Notes under the pieces: model-generated
The model's database searches: none
What the model was told of the DNA's origin: nothing
The model's input: the letters and a program-made list of their open reading frames with translations, nothing else
In this document: positions 1-14,400 of the stretch, piece by piece
Position numbering within the stretch: the first letter of the stretch is position 1
Layout of the letters: each line of letters begins with the position of its first letter
Translations under genes and position numbers: made by a program
NCBI GenBank assembly: GCA_009746045.1
Contig: RPFO01001106.1
Coordinates: 41,001-105,000 of the forward strand
DNA: 64,000 bases
Direction: 5' to 3'
DNA from: Mesostigma viride
Taxonomy: Eukaryota > Streptophyta > Mesostigmatophyceae > Mesostigmatales > Mesostigmataceae

Positions 1-3000
1 TTCCCTGCCCCCCATACCTGTTGCTGTCCATCACTCGCCCGCTTCCCTGCCCCCCATACTTGTTGCTGTCCATCACTCGCCCGCTTCCCTGCCCCCCATA
101 CTTGTTGCTGTCCATCACTCGCCCGCTTCCCTGCCCCCCATACCTGTTGCTGTCCATCACTCGCCCGCTTCCCTGCCCCCCATACCTGTTGCTGTCCATC
201 ACTCGCCCGCTTCCCTGCCCCCCCATACCTGTTGCTGTCCATCACTCGCCCGCTTCCCTGCCCCCCATACCTGTTGTTGTCCATCACTCCCCGCTGCCCT
301 GCCCCCCATACCTGTTGCTGTCCATCACTCGCCCGCTTCCCTGCCCCCCATACCTGTTGCTGTCCATCACTCGCCCGCTTCCCTGCCCCCCATACTTGTT
401 GCTGTCCATCACTCGCCCGCTTCCCTGCCCCCCATACCTGTTGTTGTCCATCACTCCCCGCTGCCCTGCCCCCCATACCTGTTGCTGTCCATCACTCGCC
501 CGCTTCCCTGCCCCCCATACCTGTTGCTGTCCATCACTCGCCCGCTTCCCTGCCCCCCATACCTGTTGTCCATCACTCGCCCGCTTCCCTGCCCCCCATA
601 CCTGTTGTTGTCCATCACTCGCCCGCTTCCCTGCCCCCCCATACCTGTTGTCCATCACTCGCCCGCTTCCCTGCCCCCCATACCTGTTGTCCATCACTCG
701 CCCGCTTCCCTGCCTCCCATACCTGTTGTCCATCACTCGCCCGCTTCCCTGCCCCCCATACCTGTTGTTGTCCATCACTCGCCCGCTTCCCTGCCCCCCA
801 TACCTGTTGTTGTCCATCACTCGCCCGCTTCCCTGCCCCCCATACCTGTTGTTGTGCATCACTCGCCCGCTTCCCTGCCCCCCATACCTGTTGTTGTCCA
901 TCACTCGCCCGCTGCCCTGCCCCCCATACCTGTTGTCCATCACTCGCCCGCTTCCCTGCCCCCCATACCTGTTGTTGTCCATCACTCGCCCGCTTCCCTG
1001 CCCCCCATACCTGTTGTTGTGCATCACTCGCCCGCTTCCCTGCCCCCCATACCTGTTGTCCATCACTCGCCCGCTTCCCTGCCCCCCATACCTGTTGTTG
1101 TCCATCACTCGCCCGCTTCCCTGCCCCCCATACCTGTTGTCCATCACTCGCCCGCTTCCCTGCCCCCCATACCTGTTGTCCATCACTCGCCCGCTTCCCT
1201 GCCCCCCATACCTGTTGTTGTCCATCACTCGCCCGCTTCCCTGCCCCCCATACCTGTTGTCCATCACTCGCCCGCTTCCCTGCCCCCCATACCTGTTGTT
1301 GTCCATCACTCGCCCGCTTCCCTGCCCCCCATACCTGTTGTCCATCACTCGCCCGCTTCCCTGCCCCCCATACCTGTTGTCCATCACTCGCCCGCTTCCC
1401 TGCCCCCCATACCTGTTGTTGTCCATCACTCGCCCGCTTCCCTGCCCCCCATACCTGTTGTTGTGCATCACTCGCCCGCTTCCCCGCCCCCATACCTGTT
1501 GTCCATCACTCGCCCGCTTCCCTGCCCCCCATACCTGTTGTTGTGCATCACTCGCCCGCTTCCCTGCCCCCCATACCTGTTGTCCATCACTCGCCCGCTT
1601 CCCTGCCCCCCATACCTGTTGTCCATCACTCGCCCGCTTCCCTGCCCCCCATACCTGTTGTTGTCCATCACTCGCCCGCTTCCCTGCCCCCCATACCTGT
1701 TGTCCATCACTCGCCCGCTTCCCTGCCCCCCCATACCTGTTGTCCATCACTCGCCCGCTTCCCTGCCCCCCATACCTGTTGTCCATCACTCGCCCGCTTC
1801 CCTGCCCCCCATACCTGTTGTTGTCCATCACTCGCCCGCTTCCCTGCCCCCCATACCTGTTGTCCATCACTCGCCCGCTTCCCTGCCCCCCATACCTGTT
1901 GTTGTCCATCACTCGCCCGCTTCCCTGCCCCCCATACCTGTTGTTGTGCATCACTCGCCCGCTTCCCTGCCCCCCATACCTGTTGTTGTCCATCACTCGC
2001 CCGCTTCCCTGCCCCCCATACCTGTTGTCCATCACTCGCCCGCTTCCCTGCCCCCCATACCTGTTGTTGTCCATCACGCGCCCGCTTCCCCGCCCCCCAT
2101 ACCTGTTGTCCATCACTCGCCCGCTTCCCTGCCCCCCATACCTGTTGTTGTCCATCACTCGCCCGCTTCCCTGCCCCCCATACCTGTTGTCCATCACTCG
2201 CCCGCTTCCCGCCCCCCATACCTGTTGTCCATCACTCGCCCGCTTCCGTGCCCCCCATACCTGTTGTCCATCACTCGCCCGCTTCCCTGCCCCCCCATAC
2301 CTGTTGTCCATCACTCGCCCGCTTCCCTGCCCCCCATACCTGTTGTTGTCCATCACTCGCCCGCTTCCCTGCCCCCCATACCTGTTGTTGTCCATCACTC
2401 GCCCGCTTCCCTGCCCCCCATACCTGTTGTTGTGCATCACTCGCCCGCTTCCCTGCCCCCCCATACCTGTTGTCCATCACTCGCCCGCTTCCCTGCCCCC
2501 CATACCTGCTGTTGTCCATCACTCGCCCGCTTCCCTGCCCCCCCATACCTGTTGTCCATCACTCGCCCGCTTCCCTGCCCCCCATACCTGTTGTCCATCA
2601 CTCGCCCGCTTCCCTGCCCCCCATACCTGCTGTTGTCCATCACTCGCCCGCTTCCCTGCCCCCCATACCTGTTGTCCATCACTCGCCCGCTTCCCTGCCC
2701 CCCATACCTGTTGTCCATCACTCGCCCGCTTCCCTGCCCCCCATACCTGTTGTCCATCACTCGCCCGCTTCCCTGCCCCCCATACCTGTTGTTGTCCATC
2801 ACTCGCCCGCTTCCCTGCCCCCCATACCTGTTGTCCATCACTCGCCCGCTTCCCTGCCCCCCATACCTGTTGTCCATCACTCGCCCGCTTCCCTGCCCCC
2901 CATACCTGTTGTCCATCACTCGCCCGCTTCCCTGCCCCCCATACCTGTTGTCCATCACTCGCCCGCTTCCCTGCCCCCCATACCTGTTGTCCATCACTCG

Positions 3001-5366
3001 CCCGCTTCCCGCCCCCCATACCTGTTGTTGTCCATCACTCGCCCGCTTCCCTGCCCCCCCATACCTGTTGTCCATCACTCGCCCGCTTCCCTGCCCCCCA
3101 TACCTGTTGTCCATCACTCGCCCGCTTCCCTGCCCCCCATACCTGTTGTCCATCACTCGCCCGCTTCCCTGCCCCCCATACCTGTTGTCCATCACTCGCC
3201 CGCTTCCCTGCCCCCCATACCTGTTGTCCATCACTCGCCCGCTTCCCTGCCCCCCATACCTGTTGTCCATCACTCGCCCGCTTCCCTGCCCCCCATACCT
3301 GTTGTCCATCACTCGCCCGCTTCCCCGCCCCCCATACCTGTTGTTGTGCATCACTCGCCCGCTTCCCTGCCCCCCATACCTGTTGTGCATCACTCGCCCG
3401 CTTCCCTGCCCCCCATACCTGTTGTCCATCACTCGCCCGCTTCCCTGCCCCCCCATACCTGTTGTCCATCACTCGCCCGCTTCCCCGCCCCCCATACCTG
3501 TTGTCCATCACTCGCCCGCTTCCCTGCCCCCCATACCTGTTGTCCATCACTCGCCCGCTTCCCTGCCCCCCATACCTGTTGTCCATCACTCGCCTGCTTC
3601 CCTGCCCCCCATACCTGTTGTTGTCCATCACTCGCCCGCTTCCCTGCCCCCCATACCTGTTGTTGTCCATCACTCGCCCGCTTCCCTGCCCCCCATACCT
3701 GTTGTCCATCACTCGCCCGCTTCCCTGCCCCCCATACCTGTTGTCCATCACTCGCCCGCTTCCCTGCCCCCCATACCTGTTGTTGTCCATCACTCGCCCG
3801 CTTCCCTGCCCCCCATACCTGTTGTTGTCCATCACTCGCCCGCTTCCCTGCCCCCCATACCTGTTGTCCATCACGCGCCCGCTTCCCTGCCCCCCATACC
3901 TGTTGTCCATCACTCGCCCGCTTCCCTGCCCCCCATACCTGTTGTTGTGCATCACTCGCCCGCTTCCCTGCCCCCCATACCTGTTGTTGTCCATCACTCG
4001 CCCGCTTCCCTGCCCCCCCATACCTGTTGTTGTCCATCACTCGCCCGCTTCCCTGCCCCCCCATACCTGTTGTCCATCACTCGCCCGCTTCCCTGCCCCC
4101 CCATACCTGTTGTTGTCCATCACTCGCCCGCTTCCCTGCCCCCCCATACCTGTTGCTGTCCATCACTCGCCCGCTTCCCTACCCCCCATACCTGTTGCTG
4201 TCCATCACTCGCCCGCTTCCCTGCCCCCCATACCTGTTGCTGTCCATCACTCGCCCGCTTCCCTGCCCCCCATACCTGTTGCTGTCCATCACTCGCCCGC
4301 TTCCCTGCCCCCCATACCTGTTGTCCATCACTCGCCCGCTTCCCTGCCCCCCATACCTGTTGTTGTCCATCACTCGCCCGCTTCCCTGCCCCCCATACCT
4401 GTTGCTGTCCATCACTCGCCCGCTTCCCTGCCCCCCATACCTGTTGCTGTCCATCACTCGCCCGCTGCCCTGCCCCCCATACCTGTTGTTGTCCATCACT
4501 CGCCCGCTTCCCTGCCCCCCATACCTGTTGCTGTCCATCACGCGCCCGCTTCCCTGCCCCCCATACCTGTTGTTGTCCATCACTCGCCCGCTTCCCTGCC
4601 CCCCATACCTGTTGTCCATCACTCGCCCGCTTCCCTGCCCCCCATACCTTTTGCTGTCCATCACTCGCCCGCTTCCCTGCCCCCCATACCTGTTGTTGTC
4701 CATCACTCGCCCGCTGCCCTGCCCCCCATACCTGTTGTCCATCACTCGCCCGCTTCCCTGCCCCCCATACCTGTTGTCCATCACTCGCCCGCTTCCCTGC
4801 CTCCCCATACCTGTTGTCCATCACTCGCCCGCTTCCCTGCCCCCCATACCTGTTGTCCATCACTCGCCCGCTTCCCTGCCCCCATACCTGTTGTCCATCA
4901 CTCGCCCGCTTCCCTGCCTCCCATACCTGTTGTTGTCCATCACTCCCCCGCTTCCCTGCCCCCCATACCTGTTGTCCATCACTCGCCCGCTTCCCTGCCT
5001 CCCCATACCTGTTGTCCATCACTCGCCCGCTTCCCTGCCCCCCATACCTGTTGTTGTCCATCACTCGCCCGCTTCCCTGCCCCCCATACCTGTTGTCCAT
5101 CACTCGCCCGCTTCCCTGCCCCCCATACCTGTTGTTGTGCCTCACTCGCCCGCTTCCCTGCCCCCCATACCTGTTGTCCATCACTCGCCTGCTTCCCTGC
5201 CCCCCATACCTGTTGTCCATCACTCGCCCGCTTCCCTGCCCCCCATACCTGTTGTTGTGCATCACTCGCCCGCTTCCCTGCCCCCCATACCTGCTGTCCA
5301 TCACTCGCCCGCTTCCCTGCCCCCCATACCTGTTGTTGTGCATCACTCGCCCGCTTCCCTGCCCTT
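1..5366. repeat. 39/42-bp minisatellite array, about 130 copies
   Basis: The whole stretch is one tandem array whose unit reads roughly CTTCCCTGCCCCCCATACC followed by TGTTG(TTG)TCCATCACTCGCCCG. Units are 39 or 42 bp, differing by one TTG or CTG triplet. Occasional variants carry CTGC for CTTC, an extra C, or GCATCAC for CCATCAC. The array runs off the left edge and stops abruptly at about 5364, roughly 50 bp before the first coding exon of gene A. Because units are multiples of three, long stop-free frames exist on both strands; these are artefacts and not genes. Confidence 0.97.
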
Positions 5367-5414
5367 GGCCAATTTCGCTCCTGCGACGCACATAGGCTGG
5401 CGTCCGTCTCTGAC

Positions 5415-8400
5415 ATGGCCGCCCTCATCCAGAACTTTTCGGACATCTCGGTGGTGCTGGTACGTCGTTGGCGCTTGCCTTTATATCCCGGGTATGATCA
5501 CCACTAATTGTGTTCACCACTTGTTATGATTGCCACTAATGATGATCACCACTGATTATCGGTTTTCTCTGAATATAGTTTAATTAACGCATGCGGGAAA
5601 GATAAGGCCGCCATGCCTTGGCCTGGATGTGGAAGGCTGTCTGCGACATGGGCTGACTAATTCGATCTGTACAAAGGGTTTCCTGCTCGCCCGAATTTTC
5701 CTTGGATGACCCGGTTGTACAAAGGGTCGGTGGTTTTTAATTAGCGGTCCGAGAAAATTAATTGTAGGTTTTATACGACTTGCTTGCAAAGATTCGTGTT
5801 TGGTTGCACCAGCTGAGGTTAGGTGGGGACCTGTAGGGTCGGCTGGTTGCTTAACGAATCTTTGGCTGATTTGGGTTCTTTAGTGAGTCGTGATTAATTA
5901 TTGTATAGTGGATTCGGACCGGCCCAAGGGGTCGATGGGCGAGTTTTATGTTTGTCAGTCTTGGGAACCTTGTACAACTACCTGTACGGTTAACGCACTA
6001 GCCTGGGGGTGCGTGGCCACGTTGTTTGTAGTGGCGTTTTCAGCACTGTTCAGGCCGGCGTGTGACGCATGCCGGTGTTAATTAATTTAGGATGATGTCA
6101 GCTTGTGTGTCGGCGGGCCATGCCTTAAGCAAGCTAGGCAGGCAATGATCCACAATTGTTTCTTTCCCCTCCCTCCCACCCTGGAGGCTTCTTGCTTCCG
6201 CGTGCGGATTGAGAAACCTTAAGGCCACTGTTAACTGCTGCATTTGTGGCAGGGCTCCACTTATTGTATTCAATCAAATGCTGGTCTTCTTGGGAGCTGA
6301 GTGATCTTAATGATAGTCACTAGTTGTCATCACAGGTAGTTGTGATCACCACCAATCGATTACCATATGGATATGCGAGTAGTAGTATACACTTATGCTA
6401 ATCGATGACCATATGGATATGCGAGTAGTAGTATACACTTGTGCTAATTGATGACCATATGGATATGCGAGTAGTAGTATACACTTGTGCTAATCGATTA
6501 CCATATGGATATGCGAGTAGTAGTATACACGTGTGCTAATCGATGACCATATGGATATGCGAGTAGTAGTAAACACTTGTGCTAATCGATGACCATATGG
6601 ATATGCGAGTAGTAGTATACACTTATGCTAATCGATGACCATATGGATATGCGAGTAGTAGTATACACGTGTGCTAATCGATGACCATATGGATATGCGA
6701 GTAGTAGTATACACTTGTGCTAATCGATTACCATATGGATATGCGAGTAGTAGTATACACTTGTGCTAATCGATGACCATATGGATATGCGAGTAGTAGT
6801 ATACACGTGTGCTAATCGATAACCATATGGATATGCGAGTAGTAGTATACACTTGTGCTAATCGATGATATGATATGCGAGTAGTAGTATACACTTGTGC
6901 TAATCGATGACCATATGGATAGCCGAGTAGTATACACTTGTGCTAATCAGTACGACAAGATATCACTACTCGGCTATACATAGTAGTACAACCATAACAT
7001 GTAGGAGGGCTGTCTATGGCTTCCTGTCCCTTCCTCCAATGTAGCAAATTCTTGGGTGCCTTTCTTTTCAACTTGATCAGCATTGACTTTGCCATGTTGG
7101 CAACTCGCGTCCCTTGCCCCTTGGCTTGATCATCCTGACCATTCGCTCGTCCCCCGTCCCTCCTATCGACCTTCCGGGACACCCGCTTGTTCCCTGCCCC
7201 TGTGCATGCCTCACCACCCGCACTTCCCCTGCCATCAGTCACTCAAGAGGAACACGGAGGCCGTCTCCTCATCCCTCACGTCGTCAGGGAGGCCGGTGAC
7301 GTCAGGCAGTGCCGACGCATCCGACCCCCTCCGCAGCCGGTCCATGGCGGTGTCAGGCGACAAGGCGGGGGATCCAGGGTATGGCGAGGGTGCTGGGGGC
7401 CCCTGGGCTGCCAACCCAGGTCTATCGGACAAACTCGTCCCGGGCTCCGCGTTGAAACCGTCCCGGCTGCGGTTGGGCAAAGTGGGCAGCTGGCTCAAGC
7501 TGTTGGTAGGTATGCGATGGCACAGCGGGCGATGTAACAAGGTAGAAGGCAGTGTTGATCCTGCCTGGTTCCTCTCACTGTTGTGTTGCTTAGCCTTGCA
7601 CGCCACGCCACGCCACGCCACGCCCTGCCCTGCCCTACCCTGCCCTGGACCTTGGCTGCGAGGTTCGTGCTTGAACGGCTGCGTTTCCTGGCTTCTTTCG
7701 CGGGTGGTTACCTATTCAGCAGATGCACAGCCCCCTTTAAAGCCCGCCGGAATCGTCCCTCTGGTAGCATTATATTTTGTTGGCATTGCGTGCCTAAACT
7801 TTGCCCGCATTTCCCCCTCCGCATTTTTTGTGTGGTATCTGGCGAATGCGAGGGTATATAGAACAACCTTTTTGTGACCTCTACCCCCTGGACAGGGGGG
7901 TGTCCCTCCCTTCCCCTCCCCCCCCCCCCCCCCCCCCCCCCTTTCCCCCGCCGCCCCCCATATAGCCCCTGGCCAAGGCACCTAGGTGTCTCCATGCCCT
8001 AGTACCGTAGCACCCTCATGCCTGTACCCATGCCCTCCACGCCCTAGTACCGTAGCACCCTCATGCCTGTACCCATGCCCTCCACGCTCTCGTACCACCC
8101 ACACACCCTGCCCAAGTGCTGGGCTCCATTGGCCTCTTCTTTCGCCTTGATCCCACTCGCGTCATCTGACGCTGCTTGCACCCTGACGCTCCTTTCCCTT
8201 TCATTCCACTCGCCCCTTCATCCCACTCGCCCCTTCATCCCACTTGCCCCTTCATCCCACTTGCCCCTTCATCCCACTCGCCCCTTCATCCCACTTGCCC
8301 CTTCATCCCACTCGCCCCTTCATCCCACTTGCCCCTTCATCCCACTTGCCCCTTCATCCCACTTGCCCCTTCATCCCACTTGCCCCTTCATCCCACTTGC

Positions 8401-11400
8401 CCTTTCATCCCACTCGCCCCTTCATCCCACTTGCCCCTTCATCCCACTTGCCCTTTCATCCCACTCGCCCCTTCATCCCACTCGCCCCTTCATCCCACTT
8501 GCCCCTTCATCCCACTCGCCCTTTCATCCCACTCGCGCCATCTGATGATGATTGCAACCTCTGACCATATCCCTTGCAGTCAGATGCCAGCTGCCATACA
8601 CATGCAGTGCTGCCATACACATACACAATTACACATGCGCACGCCATCCACCTCCATCCATGCTAGGTCCGTCAAGCGGTGGCCCTTGCGAAGCCCAGTG
8701 CCACACCCTATTCCCTTCCATCCAAAGCCATTCACCCCCCATCCTCTCCATCCATGCCGAAACATCCTGTTTTCAAACCCACGCTACCTACTATCCATCC
8801 ATTTTGCCCCACCCCGTTTCTCAAACCCATCACCCCACCACATGTCATCTCCGCCCATGCCCTTGAATCCCCGTCCAAAGACCTCTCCCAGTTAACGCAT
8901 TACTTTTGCAACTTTACTTTTGCATATTGAGCAAGTTGCAAAAGTAATGCGTTTCGCATTACTTAACCCTCCCCTCCCCGTCTCACATCGTCCACTCACA
9001 TTCTTAAACATTTTCACCACATGTGGCCCGCCCGCCACCCACCTGCCCGCCCACGCCTCCCCCCCGCCCGCCCTCCTGCAGGCTCTCTACGTGCTGCTCG
9101 TCAGCTGCCTGCGCGCGCCGGTCACCACACACTTCCTCTCTGCTGCCATCCCTGCCAAGCTGTGGCGGCTGGCCGGCGTGCGCGGTGCCCCCGCGCTCTC
9201 GCAAGCAAACAAGGGGCCCTCTGTGGAGGCCCCCAACGACGCGCGCGATGGTGAGGCGGCCAGCGCGGGGCACGTGGATTCGGAGCACCGTGGGTTTCTG
9301 CGGTTGCTGGATCGGTGAGCATTCCCGGACGCCCCCTCCTCCGTTTCGCTTTCTCAAGTCTCTCTCTCGTCCCTGCCGGTTGCTGGATCAGTGCGTGCCC
9401 CCCCCACGCCTCTCATGGGACGCCTTTGTATCTTTTTCAAAGGATTTTATTCTAACTGTAGTCTAATCTTATTTGGAGGACTTTAATTTTAGTCTGATTT
9501 CCCCTTGCATGCACCCTGCTGCTGGATGGGTGAGTGTATCCGGACGCCCCCGTTCCGCTTTTTTCTCTTTTTAGTCGCCCTCCTCCCCGCCGGCTGCTGA
9601 ATCAGTCCCCCCCCCCCCCCTTTTCACTTTTATTTTACTCTACTTTGTGAAGAGTTTTAATTAATGCCTAGTACCCATTCCCTTCTAGCCACTCTACCCA
9701 CCACATAATTTTGCTCTAGTTGCCGACCTCATCTTCGTCGGCCCGGGGCCCTCCCCTCTTCGTACTTGAGTCCTGCTGTTTCTCGATAACAGAGAATGCA
9801 TGTACTGCTATATAATGTGCACACTACAATATGATGATGATTGTATAGTAGTAGCTATATGTGCACATATACTTCTAATACGTATGCATGCATTGTTCTC
9901 CAAGGGAGAGCTGACAGAGAGTTGTGGTGTGGTTCCACGCATGGGCGCGTTAGCATCCTGCCCCTCGCAAGAGCAAATTCCGTCCCTATGCATGCAAGGG
10001 TGTCATGTGGAGGCACCCTTGCATGGGTGCCCCCATGGTTGCTCAGTGTTGCCGGACACAAGGCGTGCGCAGGAGTCTCCCGTGTGTATCAACTGCTTGT
10101 GCTTGCCATCTTTCTTCTTCGTTTTTACCTTTTGGTCCACCAATCTCGGTTCAACAATCTCTCTTCACCATTCCTGGTTCCAGGCACTTCTGGAAAGTAG
10201 CAGCGGAAGATGATGATCACCTGCTGACCTTGGTTGACTTTCTCAGACTGTTTTGACGCGATTTGGGTTCTCCTCGGCTTGGCTGTTAGCATCGTACACC
10301 CTTCTGTAAGTTGGTAGCGTGCCACCAAAGCTTCATAATGGGGTCATCATCTGTGCATGGCGCTTACGAACGTGATGGCACCCATCGATGGCGCCACGTT
10401 GACAGGTTTGATGCGGAGGCACCCGTTGACGTGATCTCGGACAGCGGTCGGCCCATCCTGTTCGGCATCGGGCGGGAGGTAGGACACCCACTTATGCTTA
10501 GTTCCTCAAGTATGCGTACAGTTCCGATACAGTAGTATGCGGCCCATCCTGTTCGGCATCGGGCGGGAGGTAGGACACCCACTTATGCTTAGTTCCTAAG
10601 TATGCGTACAGTTCGGATAAAGTAGTATGCGGCCCATCCTGTTTTGCATCCGGTCGGGGAGGTAAGATGCCGATTTATGCTTAGTTCCTAAGTATGCATA
10701 CAGTTCCGAAATAGCAGTGTGCGGCCCATCCTGTTTTGCATCCGGTCGGGGAGGTAAGATGCCGATTTATGCTTAGTTCCTAAGAATGCATACAGTTCCG
10801 ATAAAGCAGTGTGCGGCCCATCCTGTTTTGCATCCGGTCGGGGAGGTAAGATGCCGATTTATGCTTAGTTCCTAAGAATGCATACAGTTCCGATAAAGCA
10901 GTATGCCGCCCATCCTGTTTTGCATCCGGTCGGGGAGGTAAGATGCCGATTTATGCTTAGTTCCTAAGAATGCATACAGTTCCGATAAAGCAGTATGCCG
11001 CCCATCCTGTTTTGCATCCGGTCGGGGAGGTAAGATGTGGATGTATGCTTAGGTCATATACTACCACAAGGAGGGGTGCCCCATCAGCCATTTCGCTCGT
11101 TCCGGTGTCGTCCCTGTCATCCTGCTTTTGGACGGGAAGGTGCCTGTTGGTCCGCCCAAAATGGGTTCTGTCGTCAAGTTGGAGGAAAGGAAGGAGTTCC
11201 GAGTTACAGTCGTCGTCCAAGTGGCTGGCCGGAAGGACTTCCGGGTTTTACTGGACTGATGTCGGTCGTCGTCCAGTATGGACGGGGGGAGCAACCAGGT
11301 CCTGTGGTACTGGTCTTGTGGTAGTCTTGTGGAGTTGTGGTAGCTTGTGATCTCTTGTGGTGCACTTCGCAAAACTCCCGCCGCTGACCATTATTATTGC

Positions 11401-14400
11401 ACGCGATGAGCATGAAGAGCCGGCTGGAGCCTGCTGAACCTACGCGCCGGGCCGGCGGGTCGAGCGCGAGCCGTATTGGAGCATATTGGGCTGTGTTGTG
11501 GTGCTCAGTCCTGATTTACCGTCGTCGTCCCCCAAAATGGCGCGGAACGAGTTCCGCAATTTGCTAGGCGATTGCTTTTTATTCGTCCTCGACAGTCCCC
11601 GGGAAGTGCCGGAGGACCCGGGGTACCCAACACTGAGTGGGGCACACCCCCTCTACTACATGCATACAGTTCCATATTTGCGTACAGTTCAGATACATGA
11701 AGTCCTGAGATGCTTTTGCTGGCATCGGCGGAGACGATTGTAGGGTGTACTGATGATTGTAGGATGTACCAGACCTTTCTGGCTGTGCTGTGCAATGGTG
11801 TTATACTGTACAACTACGGTTCTTACTCTATACCTCCTTGCATTGTCCATTGTGGGAATAGAGCTTGCTGGTATACTAGTATGGGAATGGAACTTGTTGT
11901 ATGGTTGATACTTTACCTTATCCTGCTTCATGCTGACATCCCCCACGCTGTATCTGTTTTCGCTATCCCTCATCGCTATGCCTAGGGTATTCATGCCACA
12001 GTGTGATGCCATACCATGTTGTACAAGGACTGCCATGTAATGGCGAGACCCCTTCACGTCTTCTATCCGCTCATTCACATCATGGTGGCTGCTTTGTTTC
12101 CGAGGCGCTTCCTCCACCGCTACCTCTGGCGCCCCTGCCCACGCCCTGGGCCCCGTGGTGAGATCGCCCAACTAACGGGATCGCGTTCAAAAATAAAAAT
12201 CGCATTCAAAAGCGATGTCATCGGCGTACAACGCAAGCGAGCTCTAGAAATTTCTTGAGATGCCCTTCGCGGTAGCATGCGTGCGCCTGCATAACTCTTC
12301 ATTTTGATGTAATATCTCCTTTGTTGCTTGCCTCTCACTTACGCTGATGCACCTCCTTGACAGAATGCATGCTATTTAACCACGTCACGACCTTTTGTTT
12401 AAATTTCTCCCCTTTTTTACCGCAATGCCCCCCCTCCCAATGCCAATGTCGGCGTCCATCGCAGATGGCACCCGTGCGGCTCCCCTTGTGTGCCCCCTAC
12501 GTCGTCAAGGTGCCCACCCGCCACGGGGCCCTCTTCCGGGTAAGATCTTCCTCGTTCCCTTCCCATAAACTGGGTACCAGCTCTCGCTCTTTCTTCCCCC
12601 CTTTCTTCTCTCTCTTTCTTCCCCCTCTTTCTTCCCCCCCTTTCTTCCCCCTCTTTCTTCCCCCGTTTTCTCCCCCCTCTTTCTTCTCTCCCTTTTTGCA
12701 TGCGTTTTTTTGTATCATCACCCACATTCATCTTGCTGCGTACGTGTCCTTCCTACCCCCAGAATCCACATCACCTATCTGGTTCTGCATTGACACCGGG
12801 TAGTAGCGTGCGCAGTACGCGAATCCGTGGATGTGGTCAAAGCCTTGCAGTTTCCACGGATTCGCGTCGGGGACTAGGATCCGTGCCGTGGTGCTTAAAG
12901 CCTTGCAGTTCAACACTTCTTTCATGTTTATAGAGCCCATTCATGTTCCTTGGGGCCCTTCTTGTATCCCTGCAAAATAAACCTCGAACCCCGGGGACCG
13001 CCCTTGCGAAATCATGCCCAAGGCATTCAGTATATTCAACACTAGTATGCAGTAGTATTCAGCAGTATGCATATTATTCGCGTATCACTCTCCGCGGAGT
13101 GTTGCTTTGTGGGCCTTCATTGCATGGCCTCGCGCCCGCTCATACCTTGTGGGCGTAGTATTACTTTTGTGGGCCTTCATTGCATGGCCTCATACCAAGG
13201 GGTGTGACCACCCACCTCCGCTTGTTATCTGCATCTTCCGCTGTATTAGTGTCTTCACTGTCGATATTGACTTGTTCTTGGTCTTGTGGGTGTTTCACGC
13301 TTCCATGTGCTTGCTGCCACGCCACAATGCTCGTTACCTTCTGGCAGCCGTCGGACAGCGGGCGGGGCGGCATGGACATGATTTCGATCGACCCCAAGCG
13401 GCCACGTGGCGGCGCCGCGCTGCCCGACTTTTACTTCAGCTATGCTGCGTCTGATGCTGTGTATGTGCACGCAATTCACTAGCGTAATGCTGTTGATCTC
13501 TCTTGAGCTTGTTTGCGTCTCTTTGTATACGTGTGCACTCTTGGTTTTCTGTTTCGTGACTGTGACGTGTGCCGGCTCGGTGCTTGTGTTTCTGTCCGAT
13601 GCTGAGTATGCGCGCACATGGGTGCTTTAATGCTGTTTGTGGCGATTGCTTGTGTTTGCCTCGTCATCTATGTGTGTGTGCGTTTGTCACACATATTTCT
13701 AGTGTGTTTTCCTTCATTTATGTCATGTTTATTTTTTTTTTGTGTGTGTGTCTGCGCGCGTGGTGTTTCTGTTTCTCTTTTTGTGTAACGTATTTTTTTT
13801 GGTAGTAATCCTGCGCTGAGGTGTATCTTTCTCTCGATGCAACAAGTGTGCGTGTGTGCATGACTGCCTCTCAGTGTTGCTGTCACAGCCCTTTGTAGCC
13901 GATGTGGGCAATGCCGATTGGGAGGTTGACAAATTCGCAAAACTACATATATTGGCAATTCTTTTCTGTATTTCAAACACAACATGTCTAACCAACCAAC
14001 CACAAGCTCCCTTGCCTGGCCTAGTAGTCTATGAACCAGCGGGTGCGTTTTTCGACGTTCTTCGTTATTTTCTGCTTGGGCGGAGGAATGCGTGTCCAGT
14101 ACCCGGAAGGTGTGTTACTAAACCTTGGTTGACTTTCTTGCGGTGACCATGGCTCGGATGCTGGTTGACGTGCTGCGTGTGAGCACTTTCCCCGGCTGGC
14201 CACCTGCACCTTGCGGATGCTGCCCTCCTTGCGCAGCTGCCTGAAGCAGGTCTGCACCGACGAGTTTATTCTGGCCTTCCCCTGCGTGTGGCCCGCCAAG
14301 CAGCAGGTGAGACGCCAGCACACAAGCATCCCATCACCTGCCGCAACGGAAGGGGGGGGGAATATTCGACAATCGTGCACATCATGCCAAGGGCCTCTTC

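Noticed and set aside
21-5529. Stop-free frames of up to 1800 codons on both strands
   Set aside because: They lie in the 39/42-bp minisatellite, are open in several frames at once and begin mostly at non-ATG codons; repeat-unit length explains them.
6345-6950. CRISPR-like array
   Set aside because: The 46-bp units are contiguous with no unique spacers, inside a eukaryotic intron.
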